A stretch of 64,000 nucleotides of DNA, taken from NCBI RefSeq assembly GCF_008000815.1, contig NZ_CP042806.1, positions 4,092,001 through 4,156,000 on the forward strand, given 5' to 3'. This document shows, piece after piece, positions 33,129-42,795 of this stretch. Numbering within the stretch: position 1 is the first letter of the stretch; each line of letters begins with the position of its first letter. A program made the position numbers and the translations under genes. The stretch comes from Terriglobus albidus (GTDB lineage: Bacteria; Acidobacteriota; Terriglobia; Terriglobales; Acidobacteriaceae). The notes under the pieces are model-generated. The model did no database searches. It had not been told where the DNA came from and saw only the letters and a list, made by a program, of their open reading frames with translations.

Positions 33129-36100
33129 ATGACTTTTGGCCAACGACGTAAGATAACGCGTGTTTTTGCGTTCCTTCTTCTCTTCGTGACTGCACTCACA
33201 CTCCCCGCACAGACCGGCGGTACCGCCAGTCTACAGGGAGCGATTACCGATCCCACAGGCGCCGCCATCTCCGGCGCTAGTGTCACGCTCACGAACAACG
33301 ACACGAAAGTCGCGCGTAACACCACTACAGACTCAGAGGGTCGTTACTCGCTGCCCAACATCCCGCCGGGACCCTATACCCTGAGCGTCTCAGCAACTTC
33401 CTTCAAGGGCTACTCGCAGACAGGCCTCGTCCTCGAGGTCGGAAGCAGCATCACCATCAATCCCACGCTCAGCGTCGGTACATCGACCGAGACGGTTGAA
33501 GTAGCCGCTTCCGGAGTTGCGGTCGAAACCGAATCGGCAACTTACAAACAGGTCATCGATCAGAAGCGCATCACCGAATTGCCTTTGAATGGACGCCAGC
33601 CAACCTCTCTGATATTGCTTGCCGGAGGATCTGTCAATGCAAACAACGGCGACATGGTGGGCTCCAAGAACTACATCACTTCGGTGGTTATTTCGGTGGC
33701 CGGCTCCCAGGGAAACTACAATAATTTTCTGCTCGATGGCGGCGGACACACCGACAACTTCACCAACGTAAATCTTCCTTTCCCCTTCCCCGATGCGCTA
33801 CGCGAATTCTCGGTAGAATCCAACTCGCTTCCAGCACGCAACGGCCTGCATCCGGGAGCCCTGGTCAATGCCGTTACAAACTCCGGCTCAAATCAGTGGC
33901 ACGGGTCGGTCTTCGAGTTCATCCGCAATAACATCATCAACTCCACGAACTTCTTTTCCGGTGGCACGAAAGACACGCTCAAGCGTAACCAGTTCGGCGG
34001 CACCTTCGGCGGAAGAATCCTTACCGACAAGGCCTTCTTCTTCTTTGGCTACCAAGGAACCCGCAACCGCCAGGTAAACACCGGAACAACCTCCTGTATC
34101 CCGACCGACGCAATGTTGAGCGGTGACTTCAGCCAGATGCCCTCACCCAGTCAGAGCAGCAGAAATTGCCGTCGTGCCATTGCGGATGGCGGATACCTGT
34201 ACGATCCGGCAACTAAAAACCCGATCTCCACGACTCCAGGCACGACAAACTATCTGAAGATCCCGACCAGCAGCCTGAATCAGCAGGCTCTCAACCTGGT
34301 GAAGTATCTTCCATCCGGCCTGCGGGGAGCAGACGGCCTGGTCAATGTCGCTCTGCCGGCGAACTATACGGAAGACCAGTACATTGGTCGCGTGGACTAT
34401 ACCTTCAATAGCAACCACCAGATCTTCGGACGCTACTATCTGACCAACTACAAGCAGCCAAACTACTATTCACCCACCAATATCCTGCTGACGACAACCG
34501 CCGGCAACGATCAGCGCGTCCAGTCATTCACCCTGGGCGACACGCTCACGCTGACGCCGCACCTGGTCAATAGCTTCCATGGAACCTACTCACGCCGGCG
34601 CAACAATCGCGGACCGACATCCGGCGGTATCAACGCAACCACGCTTGGTGTGAACTTCTACAACTACGTCCCGGTGGACCTACGCCTGTCCGTCACGAAC
34701 TTCTTCTCGGCCGGGTGTGGAACTTGCTCTCCCGGATACTTTAATGTGAATACCGAGACCTTCGGTGATGACATCGACTGGGTCAAAGGAAGGCATCAGC
34801 TTGCGCTTGGCGGCGAATACATCCGCACAGGAGATAACACCAACGTAGGTTATCTGCAGAATGGCAACTGGAGCTTCAACGGCAATGTCAGTGGAGGAAA
34901 GTTCTACCCTCTTCCCGCTGCCCAGACCAGCTCCGGCGAACCCATCATTGACTTTCTCACCGGGCACATGAACACCTTCGGTCAAAGCCGAGCGCAACAG
35001 ACAACCTATCGTCAGAACATCATCAGCGGTTACGGGCAAGACACCTATCACATGACGCCGAAGCTCACCGTCAGCCTGGGCCTGCGCTGGGAACCGATGA
35101 TCTATCAAACCGATAAGTTCGGACGCGGCTCAGTCTTTGACATGGCGGCATTTCAGGCCGGCACCCACAGCATTGTCTTTCCGAATGCGCCAGCCGGTGT
35201 CTTCTACTACGGAGATCCTGGAATACCCAAGAAGTTCACCAACAATCGCTGGAACAACTTCTCGCCCCGCGTTTCACTCGCCTATGATCTGTCCGGCACC
35301 GGCAAGACTGTCTTCCGCGCCGGCGGAGCCATCATGTACGATTCGCCGAACCTGTATACGTCACAGCGTCTCACCTCGAATCCTCCCTATACGGACGAGA
35401 TCGATCTGACTGGCGATACACTCTTCGCGAATCCATGGTCCGGATATCCCGGCGGTAGTCCCTTCCCAGGAGTCTTTCCTCCGGATAAGACCGCAATCTT
35501 TCCGACCAGCACGCTCTACATCGTGATGCAGCGGAATGTTCACACACCAACCGTGAATCAGTGGACGGCCTCCGTGCAGCAGGATCTTGGCCATGGCTGG
35601 ATGGCTTCCATCAGCTATCTAGGCAACAAGAACACGCACCTTTGGCTTGGTCACGCATTCAACCCGGCGATCTATATTCAAGGTAATTCAAATGGCAGCT
35701 CGGGATGCGGAACACTAACCCCAAGCACTGGCCTGCCTGGCGCAGGCAAGCCCTGCTCCTCCACGGCCAATCAAAACAACCGCACTGTGCTGTCTTTGAT
35801 CAATCAGACCCAGGGGCAAAACTTTACTCCGACGGCTGTACTCATCTCCGACGGCTTTGATTCCAGCTATCACGGCGTCATTGCTGCAATTCAGCACCGC
35901 ATGTCCAATAACTTCAGCCTTCTTACCAACTACACCTGGTCGCACTGCCTCTCCGCCGGTGACGCACCCGGTGACGTTGCAGGCGTCTTCAACCAGAATC
36001 CCTTCAACCCGCGCGCCGACCGTGGCGCCTGCGGCTTCGATGTACGTCACATCTTCAATACTTCGATCGTGGCATCGTCACACTTTGCTTCGCTTCACGG

Positions 36101-36590
36101 CATTGCAGGGGCGTTGGCGAATGACTGGCAGCTTGCACCAATTATTCGCATTCTGAGCGGCACGCCATTCAATGTGACCTCCGGCGTTGATAATTCTCTT
36201 TCTGGACAAGGGCTTGACCGTCCGAACCCAGTGGCCGGAGTATCCCCATATCGCGGAACGAAGATTACCCCTGCCTCTCGCGGCTATCTGAATCCGGCAG
36301 CCTTCACTCAGAATGCCACCGGTACCTTCGGAACACTGGAGCGCAATGCCGTTCGGGGACCGAAGTACTACAACGTCGATGCCTCTCTGACACGTGTCTT
36401 CCCTGTTCATGAGCGGCTCAACTTCCAACTCCGCTTCGAAGCATTCAATATGTTCAACCATCCCTACTTCGGTCCTACCCCATTCAATAACTCGCCCTTT
36501 ACGCTCACCCTGAGTTCGGGAACCTTCGGCAACGCTAATGCTGCCGCCGATCCTCGCGTCTTCCAGGCTGCGGCAAAGTTCACCTTCTAA
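33129..36590 (+). CDS. Oar-like TonB-dependent receptor 2
   Basis: 1153 residues: signal peptide (to about 27), carboxypeptidase-regulatory-like domain (AITDPTGAAISGASVTLTN), a plug with ITELPLNGRQPTSLILLAG and NFLLDGGGHTDNFTNV, and a large barrel ending AAKFTF. AAGGAG precedes ATG 33129. Such receptors are thought to carry oligosaccharides or other large nutrients across the outer membrane with TonB-ExbBD energy, but no enzyme gene lies beside it to indicate a substrate. It is convergent with receptor 3. Confidence 0.94.
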   Translation: MTFGQRRKITRVFAFLLLFVTALTLPAQTGGTASLQGAITDPTGAAISGASVTLTNNDTKVARNTTTDSEGRYSLPNIPPGPYTLSVSATSFKGYSQTGLVLEVGSSITINPTLSVGTSTETVEVAASGVAVETESATYKQVIDQKRITELPLNGRQPTSLILLAGGSVNANNGDMVGSKNYITSVVISVAGSQGNYNNFLLDGGGHTDNFTNVNLPFPFPDALREFSVESNSLPARNGLHPGALVNAVTNSGSNQWHGSVFEFIRNNIINSTNFFSGGTKDTLKRNQFGGTFGGRILTDKAFFFFGYQGTRNRQVNTGTTSCIPTDAMLSGDFSQMPSPSQSSRNCRRAIADGGYLYDPATKNPISTTPGTTNYLKIPTSSLNQQALNLVKYLPSGLRGADGLVNVALPANYTEDQYIGRVDYTFNSNHQIFGRYYLTNYKQPNYYSPTNILLTTTAGNDQRVQSFTLGDTLTLTPHLVNSFHGTYSRRRNNRGPTSGGINATTLGVNFYNYVPVDLRLSVTNFFSAGCGTCSPGYFNVNTETFGDDIDWVKGRHQLALGGEYIRTGDNTNVGYLQNGNWSFNGNVSGGKFYPLPAAQTSSGEPIIDFLTGHMNTFGQSRAQQTTYRQNIISGYGQDTYHMTPKLTVSLGLRWEPMIYQTDKFGRGSVFDMAAFQAGTHSIVFPNAPAGVFYYGDPGIPKKFTNNRWNNFSPRVSLAYDLSGTGKTVFRAGGAIMYDSPNLYTSQRLTSNPPYTDEIDLTGDTLFANPWSGYPGGSPFPGVFPPDKTAIFPTSTLYIVMQRNVHTPTVNQWTASVQQDLGHGWMASISYLGNKNTHLWLGHAFNPAIYIQGNSNGSSGCGTLTPSTGLPGAGKPCSSTANQNNRTVLSLINQTQGQNFTPTAVLISDGFDSSYHGVIAAIQHRMSNNFSLLTNYTWSHCLSAGDAPGDVAGVFNQNPFNPRADRGACGFDVRHIFNTSIVASSHFASLHGIAGALANDWQLAPIIRILSGTPFNVTSGVDNSLSGQGLDRPNPVAGVSPYRGTKITPASRGYLNPAAFTQNATGTFGTLERNAVRGPKYYNVDASLTRVFPVHERLNFQLRFEAFNMFNHPYFGPTPFNNSPFTLTLSSGTFGNANAAADPRVFQAAAKFTF

Positions 36591-36606
36591 ACGTCACTGC
36601 TAACCA

Positions 36607-36637
36607 GAAAGGGCCACCGCGATGCGGTGGCCCTTTC
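36607..36637. terminator. Terminator of TonB receptor 2
   Basis: GAAAGGGCCACCGC-GAT-GCGGTGGCCCTTTC, a perfect 14-bp stem followed by GTTTGTT, 16 bp after the stop codon. Confidence 0.9.
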
Positions 36638-36728
36638 GTTTGTTATGCGAGGCGAACTTCCGCGGCTTTAGGAGCTGCGCCGCTGGATGAACGGGTAAGA
36701 AATATCTCTTCGTCACTTAAAAGGAAAA

Positions 36729-36761
36729 CTCCCGGAACATCGATGCTTGACGTCCCGGGAG
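36729..36761 (-). terminator. Terminator of TonB receptor 3
   Basis: Read leftward, CTCCCGG and CCGGGAG arms with an internal loop are followed by TTTTCCTTTT. It is 13 bp after the stop of the leftward receptor gene. Confidence 0.7.
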
Positions 36762-36774
36762 AACAGGAAGTTAG

Positions 36775-39700
36775 TTAGAAGAGGACTCTTCCGCCAACCT
36801 GGATGACGCGGTTGCTGAAGCTGCCACCTTGAATTGCAGAGTTGATCTGTCCGAAGGTAGCAGAATTCACTGTTGTTGAGGTTGGTGCCGGCAGGTTGGT
36901 CAGATTGAAGACGTTGGTCGACTCTCCGCGTAGCTGGAAGGTCAACCGCTCATAGATATGGAAGTCCCGGAAGAGCGAAGCATCGATGCTGCGGCGACCG
37001 GGGGCATCGACTGCGAACTGGCGAACGGTTCCATCCGATCCAGCAGGTCCTGCGCCTTGCTGCGGGCAGGCAGCGTTACCGGCGAGCACGCCGTTGAACT
37101 GGCAGAACTGAGCTGCGCTGATCCAGTTTTTGACCATGGCGCTACGTGAACCGCCGTTGTCCGTCACCTGTGCCCGGCTCACGCCCGGCACAAGATTCGG
37201 ACGATCATTGGTCACGCCGTCGCCATTGTTGTCGGTGCCCGTGGTTATGTTGAATGGAAGACCGCTCTGCAGCCTCACGATTGAGGTAATCGTCCATCCA
37301 TTCGCGAGGAAGCGAGCCGTACGGTTTTGGAAGTTGGCGTTTGGCTTCCACACGACCGAGAATGCGACGACGTGCCTCTGGTCAAAGCTCGAGCGCTGCC
37401 GATCGAGCCAGCGGTTGTTGTTATCCTCGGGCTGGGTATCTGCGCTGTTGCCGGTGTTGCCGCTGGTATCGAGGTTCTCGCTCTGCAGCGACTTCGACCA
37501 TACCCAGAAACCCTGCGCGCTGAAGCCGTGCGCCATACGCTTCTGCAGCATGACCTGCAGGCCATGGTAGGCGGAGCTCTCCGATGATTGAATCTGGGAG
37601 ATGGTCGAGAGGACCGGGTTCGATGCGGAGGCGGATGCAGTCGCCGCATAGGATTTTGCGTTGTAGGGGCGCCGGTTGTTGACGGTGCCACTGGCGTTTG
37701 CGTATGAGCAGGCGAGCGTGGTGTCGGTGCACGAAGTTCCCGATGCCCCCGCCGACGTCAGATTGAACTGGGGATAATTGAGGTCCCATTGATTCGGGAG
37801 CTTACGTCCTAAAGAGGCAACATAGCTGCTCCCGAACATAAATCCGTTCGTAAGCTGTTGCTCGAATCCGATGTTCATCTGATAGATCTCGGGCCAACGG
37901 AAGTTGGGATCCATGGGGATGATGGCTGCCGGCGTCACGACGTACTTCGGATTCTTCGGATCGTAGATAAAGGGATAGGGAGAACGGCCCACACCGCCGG
38001 CGATACATGCCGGATCGGCGTTGCAGAAGTCCTTGGGGTCGGTGGTGTATGGATCCGATACGTGAATCACGTTGCTGAACGTGGGTCGTCCGGAGAACGG
38101 CTGACCATTGGATGGATAGTTGAAGAGATTGCCTCCAATGGAGCCATAGAAGATACCAGCGGCCGCATGAATCACAGTGCGTCCGTTCGGGTAAGGGGTC
38201 CATGCCATACCGATGCGGGGGGAGACGTGATTCCACCGGGTGGAAACACCGCTACGCGGGACACCCGGATCGCCGGGCAGCAGCACTCCTTTTAAGTTGC
38301 CGGGAGCGACGGTCGACTGCACTCCTGGAACAAAGTTCATCGTCATGTTCTGGGTGTTGGTCGGCGCAGTCTGAATGTCGTAACGGATACCCAGGTTGAG
38401 GGTCAGGTTCGAGAGGATGCGCCAGTCATCCTGGAAGAACATCCCATAGTTGAAGTAGTTCGCGTTGGCGTAGACCGGCACGTCCTGTCCCATCGTGTTC
38501 GGACTGCCGAAGAAGAAGTCGGTAATTGCTGCGGAGGAACGGTTCGCCGTATTGGTGTGCGCGGTAAATCCAAAGACGCCGTAGTTGTTGAGCGTGGTCT
38601 GTTGTGCGTCGTTTTCGCGTCCGGCCTCGCCTCCGAAGTAGAGGGTGTGCTTTCCGTGGGTCGAACTTACTACGTCACGAAGGGCGTAGATGTTGCTGCC
38701 GGTAACCGGTCCGGTGATGGCGTTTCCTGCTTGAAACCAGCCGGTGACCGCCAGCTGAGGACGGGAGCAGCCCGCCTGCGCCGGGACGCCGCAGATCTCG
38801 CCGTTGGGCATCTGTTCGGCAAACTTGGAACCGTAGTTCGCGAGACTTTCCGAAGGACTGGGCACACGGCCGCCGATCAGGCGCGTGTAGTTAAGGCTGA
38901 TCTGGTTAACCGTGCTGCTGTTGATGGTCCATGTGTGAGCGATGTTGGCCTGATGCTGGTAAAACTTGTAGTTGTGCACGACCCAGCCGAGAATATTGTT
39001 TCCGGAGGGATTGACGATGTAGTCGCCCGTCTGGTGGAAGTAAGCCAGGGTGAGCCGCTGCATGGGCGTCATCTGGTAGTCACCCTTGTAGAGCTGTTCG
39101 TCGGTCTTCTGACTGTAAGGGCTGTACGTCTGCTGGGAGTAGTTTCCATTTCCTGCAGAGGGTTGAATGAGGCCTGCCTTGATGATGCCGGCGATTGCGG
39201 GATCAAAGGTAGAGGGATTGCAGATGTTGCCGGCGCACCACGCGTTGGCTTTATTGGCAATGTAGGGATTGCAGGCCCAGAATCTTGTTGTTGACTGTGC
39301 TGCGACGGTGCACTTTTGGTTATCCGGCGGCGCGGCTCCGGTAGGAATGTTCTCGGTAAAATTGCCCTGCATCATGGCAGCGCTTGGAACGCCTGCGGGA
39401 TTGAGGACGTTGGCTGAGATAAACCGGAAACCGGCGTATGAACCGAAGAAGAACAGCTTGTCGCGCTTGATAGGGCCACCAACCGTGAAGCCGAAGCGGT
39501 GCTGATTGTAGGGAGTCTTCTGTGTGCCGTTACGGAGGGTGGCGTTGAAGTTACGCTCGCGGTAGAACTCAAAGGCCGAGCCGTGGAACTGATTGGTTCC
39601 AGACTTAGTGATAACGGATACGACACCGGCAGAGTTGCGGCCGTACTGCGCGGAGAAGTTATTGGTGTCGATGCGGAACTCGCGGATGGCGTCAGGATTG

Positions 39701-40377
39701 GGTAGTGGGTTACCGGTGTTGCGGATACCGTTCATATTGGATCCGCCGTCGAGGTAGTAGGCGACCTGCCCAACGCCCGAGTCACTGGAACCGTTGATTT
39801 TGACGTGCTGTTCCGGTGAGCCAAGGGGATTGATAACGCCACCGTTGGCTCCGCTTCCGGCTTGATTGTTGTTTTGGACGCCGGGAGTGAGATCAAGCAG
39901 GGTGTATACGTTGCGGTCCACGAGCGGAAGGTTGTCGATCTCAACGTTACTGATGGTACGGCCAAGCGTGGAGTTGTTGGCGTTGATCAGGGGAACATCG
40001 GCGGTGACTTCAACGGTCTCGCCCGTGGTTCCGACCTCCAACTGAAGATCCAGGTCGGCGTTCTGGAGGACCGAGAGCGTGACGCCGGAGCGATCAAGGG
40101 TCTTGAAGCCGGTGGCGCTCACCGAGATCTTGTAGGGTCCGACGGGAAGGAACTCTTCGCGATAGGAGCCGTCGTTCTTGGTCTTCGCGGAGCGAACATA
40201 GTTCGTGTCTGTCTGCGTCAATGTAATAGATGCGTTGGGCACGACTGCGCCGGTGGAGTCGGTAATTGTGCCTGATAGAGTCGCCGTACTGAGTTGCGCC
40301 ATGGCACTGGACGAGAGTCCAAGTGCGAGCGCAAGTGGCGCCAGATGCCAGCCTCGAGAGAATAAGGCCTTGAACAT
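36775..40377 (-). CDS. Oar-like TonB-dependent receptor 3
   Basis: 1200 residues: signal peptide (ending SSSAMAQ), regulatory-like domain (SGTITDSTGAVVPNASITLTQ), plug (VEIDNLPLVDRNVYTLLDLTPGVQ in pieces; YYLDGGSNMNGIRNTGNPLPNP) and barrel ending in Phe (IQVGGRVLF). GGAGG before ATG 40377 sets the start; the frame is open to 40422. It is clearly paralogous to receptor 4: the two share the FLPVG, NATLGRT/NSTLGRT, RNVY-LL-LTPGVQ, IRNTGN and VTKSGTN-HGS blocks. A promoter with an operator in its spacer lies at 40456-40485. Confidence 0.94.
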   Translation of the reverse strand: MFKALFSRGWHLAPLALALGLSSSAMAQLSTATLSGTITDSTGAVVPNASITLTQTDTNYVRSAKTKNDGSYREEFLPVGPYKISVSATGFKTLDRSGVTLSVLQNADLDLQLEVGTTGETVEVTADVPLINANNSTLGRTISNVEIDNLPLVDRNVYTLLDLTPGVQNNNQAGSGANGGVINPLGSPEQHVKINGSSDSGVGQVAYYLDGGSNMNGIRNTGNPLPNPDAIREFRIDTNNFSAQYGRNSAGVVSVITKSGTNQFHGSAFEFYRERNFNATLRNGTQKTPYNQHRFGFTVGGPIKRDKLFFFGSYAGFRFISANVLNPAGVPSAAMMQGNFTENIPTGAAPPDNQKCTVAAQSTTRFWACNPYIANKANAWCAGNICNPSTFDPAIAGIIKAGLIQPSAGNGNYSQQTYSPYSQKTDEQLYKGDYQMTPMQRLTLAYFHQTGDYIVNPSGNNILGWVVHNYKFYQHQANIAHTWTINSSTVNQISLNYTRLIGGRVPSPSESLANYGSKFAEQMPNGEICGVPAQAGCSRPQLAVTGWFQAGNAITGPVTGSNIYALRDVVSSTHGKHTLYFGGEAGRENDAQQTTLNNYGVFGFTAHTNTANRSSAAITDFFFGSPNTMGQDVPVYANANYFNYGMFFQDDWRILSNLTLNLGIRYDIQTAPTNTQNMTMNFVPGVQSTVAPGNLKGVLLPGDPGVPRSGVSTRWNHVSPRIGMAWTPYPNGRTVIHAAAGIFYGSIGGNLFNYPSNGQPFSGRPTFSNVIHVSDPYTTDPKDFCNADPACIAGGVGRSPYPFIYDPKNPKYVVTPAAIIPMDPNFRWPEIYQMNIGFEQQLTNGFMFGSSYVASLGRKLPNQWDLNYPQFNLTSAGASGTSCTDTTLACSYANASGTVNNRRPYNAKSYAATASASASNPVLSTISQIQSSESSAYHGLQVMLQKRMAHGFSAQGFWVWSKSLQSENLDTSGNTGNSADTQPEDNNNRWLDRQRSSFDQRHVVAFSVVWKPNANFQNRTARFLANGWTITSIVRLQSGLPFNITTGTDNNGDGVTNDRPNLVPGVSRAQVTDNGGSRSAMVKNWISAAQFCQFNGVLAGNAACPQQGAGPAGSDGTVRQFAVDAPGRRSIDASLFRDFHIYERLTFQLRGESTNVFNLTNLPAPTSTTVNSATFGQINSAIQGGSFSNRVIQVGGRVLF

Positions 40378-40455
40378 GGTGTTACCTCCGAAGTCAAACG
40401 ATTGTCTTGAACTTCCGGCCAAAGCGGCCAGAGGCTTAATTTTTGGAATCGCCGA

Positions 40456-40485
40456 AAGTTAGTTCGTAGAACGAACAATTGTCAA
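40456..40485 (-). promoter_or_regulatory. Promoter with an operator in the spacer
   Basis: Leftward TTGACA (40480-40485) and TAACTT (40456-40461) with an 18-bp spacer. The palindrome GTTCGT-AGA-ACGAAC (40462-40476) fills that spacer, so a bound repressor would block RNA polymerase. It drives TonB receptor 3. The regulator is not identified. Confidence 0.6.
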
Positions 40486-40513
40486 TCGATACTTCACATG
40501 GAAAGTCACGAAA

Positions 40514-40831
40514 GTGTCATTTCTGGAACCAATGGATGGAAGTGGGAACGCGCTGGCTGCCGTGGATGTGCTCAAGACTGACGGGACCACTGTAACTGCA
40601 CCGCCGATGCTCAGCGCGCGATATGGTCATGGCGCAGTTCTATTGCAGGATGGCCGTGTTTTCGTGGCGGGAGGATACACCAAGGGCGGGGCCGTCTTGA
40701 ACAACGCGGAGCTTTTCGATCCCGATACGAATACCTGGGCGTCCGTACCGTATCCAATGGTTGAACCGAGGGCGCAGTTTACGTTGTCCCTGTCGGTTGA
40801 AGCTGGAAACCACGCCCGGAGTCCCGATTGA
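40514..40831 (+). pseudogene. Kelch-repeat protein fragment
   Basis: 105 codons containing one full kelch repeat (ARYGHGAVLLQDGRVFVAGGY, NNAELFDPDTNTW) and the start of a second (PRAQFTLSLS). Kelch propellers need four to seven repeats, so this is a remnant of a larger gene. There is no signal peptide and no convincing Shine-Dalgarno. After the PRAQFT block the frame loses its pattern and soon stops. Confidence 0.55.
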
Positions 40832-40864
40832 ATTGCCGGCAGCATCGCACGCCTAATAAAAGAG

Positions 40865-41542
40865 TTACTGTTGGTTCGCTTTGACGTTGTCTAAATACGC
40901 ATTCCGTGCCCGACGTAACTGTCGAATCTGCGTCTCTACCAAAGGCTGGGCTGAACCCAGTTGATGGGCGATCAGCGCCACCTGAGCAAGGTGTTCCACT
41001 GTTTCCATTTTCATGAATGCGTCGAGAAGAGTTTTGCCTGAACTTACGGCACCATGGTTTGCCAGGAGGATCGCATCATGTTCTGGAATGTAGGGCCACA
41101 GGCTGGATGCGACTTCGTCTGTTCCTGTCGTCGCATACGGTGCGAGAGGAACGGTACCGACGGTCATAATCGCTTCTTGACACAAAACCTCCTCTAGCGC
41201 GCGGCCAGAGCACGCAAAGGCTGTTGCAATCGGAGGATGCGAATGGATTACTGCATCCACATCCTGGCGCTGCGCATAGATTGCAAGGTGCATCCCAATT
41301 TCGCTTGTAACCCTCCTTGTTCCAGAAAGTAGCCTTCCCTGAAGATCAACGATGACAACATCAGTTGTTCTCATAAGAGCTTTGCTCACACCAGTGGGGG
41401 TCGCGAGCAAGCGTTCATGGTCCAGACGAACGGAAAGGTTTCCCGAAGTACCGGGAGCAAATCCAAGACGTGAAATCCATTTACTGAATCTAACGAGTTC
41501 TCGCCGTAACTTCACTTCATTGCTACTTTCTTTGTGCTCCAA
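40865..41542 (-). CDS. Class II aldolase/adducin-family protein
   Basis: 225-residue zinc aldolase of the FucA/AraD/Ald2 type, cleaving ketose 1-phosphates to dihydroxyacetone phosphate and an aldehyde. GTSGNLSVRL (31-40) binds phosphate, SEIGMH carries Glu81, and the zinc ligands are His100 and His102 (HSHPP) and His163 (ANHGA). The frame is open to 41653, but AAGGAG five bases before TTG 41542 marks a start 19 bp after the radical SAM gene stop. The rare TTG start would keep expression low. The pairing with a radical SAM enzyme is discussed in the findings. Confidence 0.88.
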   Translation of the reverse strand: MEHKESSNEVKLRRELVRFSKWISRLGFAPGTSGNLSVRLDHERLLATPTGVSKALMRTTDVVIVDLQGRLLSGTRRVTSEIGMHLAIYAQRQDVDAVIHSHPPIATAFACSGRALEEVLCQEAIMTVGTVPLAPYATTGTDEVASSLWPYIPEHDAILLANHGAVSSGKTLLDAFMKMETVEHLAQVALIAHQLGSAQPLVETQIRQLRRARNAYLDNVKANQQ

Positions 41543-41561
41543 TGTTTCTCCTTGGACCCAG

Positions 41562-42593
41562 CTAGCTTTGTAGAATATTGAACGGCGCAGGCGTGGGATT
41601 CGCTGCAGTTTTCCTGAAAAAGATACTCCGAAGGCTACGCCAGCGCTTGCCAAATCTGTCCGAGGCCATGAACAAATGGCCAGCTGTCAATCCTCCAGCC
41701 ACCTTATAGTGACCTACAGCAGCCAGGCCCATCGAAGCGATGCATCCGCATTGAGAGCAGTCGGGATTTCCACCAAACTGGCAAGGAGTGATTTGCGTTT
41801 TGAGATCAGCGGAGATCGTCTCTGTTGTGCGCGCGAAAATGCATTCGGCGGGATTAGAGGGGGGTGTCGCAATCTCATCGATGACAATATTGTGCATGTC
41901 GAGCTTCGGGAAGAGCGTCCGAAGACGGCGCAATTCCTCTATGACAGCGATGCGTTGCGAAGGTGAGAGAATTTCTGGGTCGGTGGCTCCGTACTGCGGC
42001 GTGAAGAGGCTGAACCATATCTTCGCAATGGCTGGATTTTCGCTCCAATAGCGCAGAAACTCTTCCAGATAACCAGCACGGGAAGCAATCTGAGACGTAA
42101 TCGTGGAATGGATCGTGACCTTCGCACCTTGAATGTTTTTGAGGATACGCTCATAGGTAGCTGGTTTACGGCGTTCATCGTGTTCCGGTTGTAAACCATC
42201 GATAGAAACTACCACGTTCAGCCTCTTGTATTTACGCCACTCCGTCGGGATGACACGAAAAGCGCTTGTAACAATCTGGGTATGAATACCACGAGCTTCG
42301 ATCTGTGGGATTAAGGTTTCGAGTTCACGATAGCGAACCAATGGATCTCCGCCTACGAGGGACAGGTGCAGAGGTTTGCGTTCGTCAAGAATCGCGAGAA
42401 TGCGGTTTACCAACTCATCCCCTTTGAAGTCGGAGAGTTGACGCAGCGAAGTTTCACTGCCGAGATGGGCCGCATCGAACGCATAACAACCCGGGCAACG
42501 CAGCGGGCACTCTTTGGTGATTTCGATGGATAAGGACGGTGCGCGTCCGGACAGGATTCTCGTCCAAGCATGCAGTATTTCGGACTTTTTCAT
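41562..42593 (-). CDS. Radical SAM protein with C-terminal auxiliary cluster
   Basis: 343 residues. CPLRCPGC (Cys29, 33, 36) is the CxxxCxxC site for the SAM-binding 4Fe-4S cluster, and VGGDPLVR is the following SAM-contact strand (GGE-like). The C-terminal Cys group (ECIFART, ITPCQFGGNPDCSQCGC) suggests a second, SPASM-like cluster. A radical reaction on a peptide, lipid or small molecule is expected; no precursor peptide was found nearby. ATG 42593 has AGGAG 5 nt upstream; the 60-codon open extension upstream is rejected. The class II aldolase follows in the same unit. Confidence 0.88.
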   Translation of the reverse strand: MKKSEILHAWTRILSGRAPSLSIEITKECPLRCPGCYAFDAAHLGSETSLRQLSDFKGDELVNRILAILDERKPLHLSLVGGDPLVRYRELETLIPQIEARGIHTQIVTSAFRVIPTEWRKYKRLNVVVSIDGLQPEHDERRKPATYERILKNIQGAKVTIHSTITSQIASRAGYLEEFLRYWSENPAIAKIWFSLFTPQYGATDPEILSPSQRIAVIEELRRLRTLFPKLDMHNIVIDEIATPPSNPAECIFARTTETISADLKTQITPCQFGGNPDCSQCGCIASMGLAAVGHYKVAGGLTAGHLFMASDRFGKRWRSLRSIFFRKTAANPTPAPFNILQS

Positions 42594-42753
42594 CTTCTCT
42601 CCTGTTCTGTTCGATGCATTTCTTTGGTCAAGCCAAAACCAGAGAGGAACGGGGTCCGGGTTGCGGCTTTCTACCCAGCCGTTACCAGCTACACCGCTGC
42701 CGATAGGCTGACGCGGCACACAATTGTCCTGCCCAGCTCCTACGTAGCCAAAA

Positions 42754-42790
42754 GTATAGTCATTCAGACTCAATCAAATGAGGACTATAC
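42754..42790. promoter_or_regulatory. Inverted repeat upstream of the radical SAM gene
   Basis: GTATAGTC (42754-42761) is repeated inverted as GACTATAC (42783-42790), and the symmetry extends with ATT/AAT inside. It lies about 160 bp before the radical SAM start; a regulator site or hairpin is possible. Confidence 0.45.
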
Positions 42791-42795
42791 AAAAT

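Noticed and set aside
41543-41653. Longer N-terminus for the class II aldolase reaching back to 41653
   Set aside because: It would overlap the radical SAM coding region with no conserved residues; TTG 41542 has AAGGAG at ideal spacing.
42594-42773. 60-codon N-terminal extension of the radical SAM frame, considered as a fused precursor peptide
   Set aside because: No Shine-Dalgarno at 42773, whereas AGGAG sits 5 nt before ATG 42593; the extension has no leader-core pattern.
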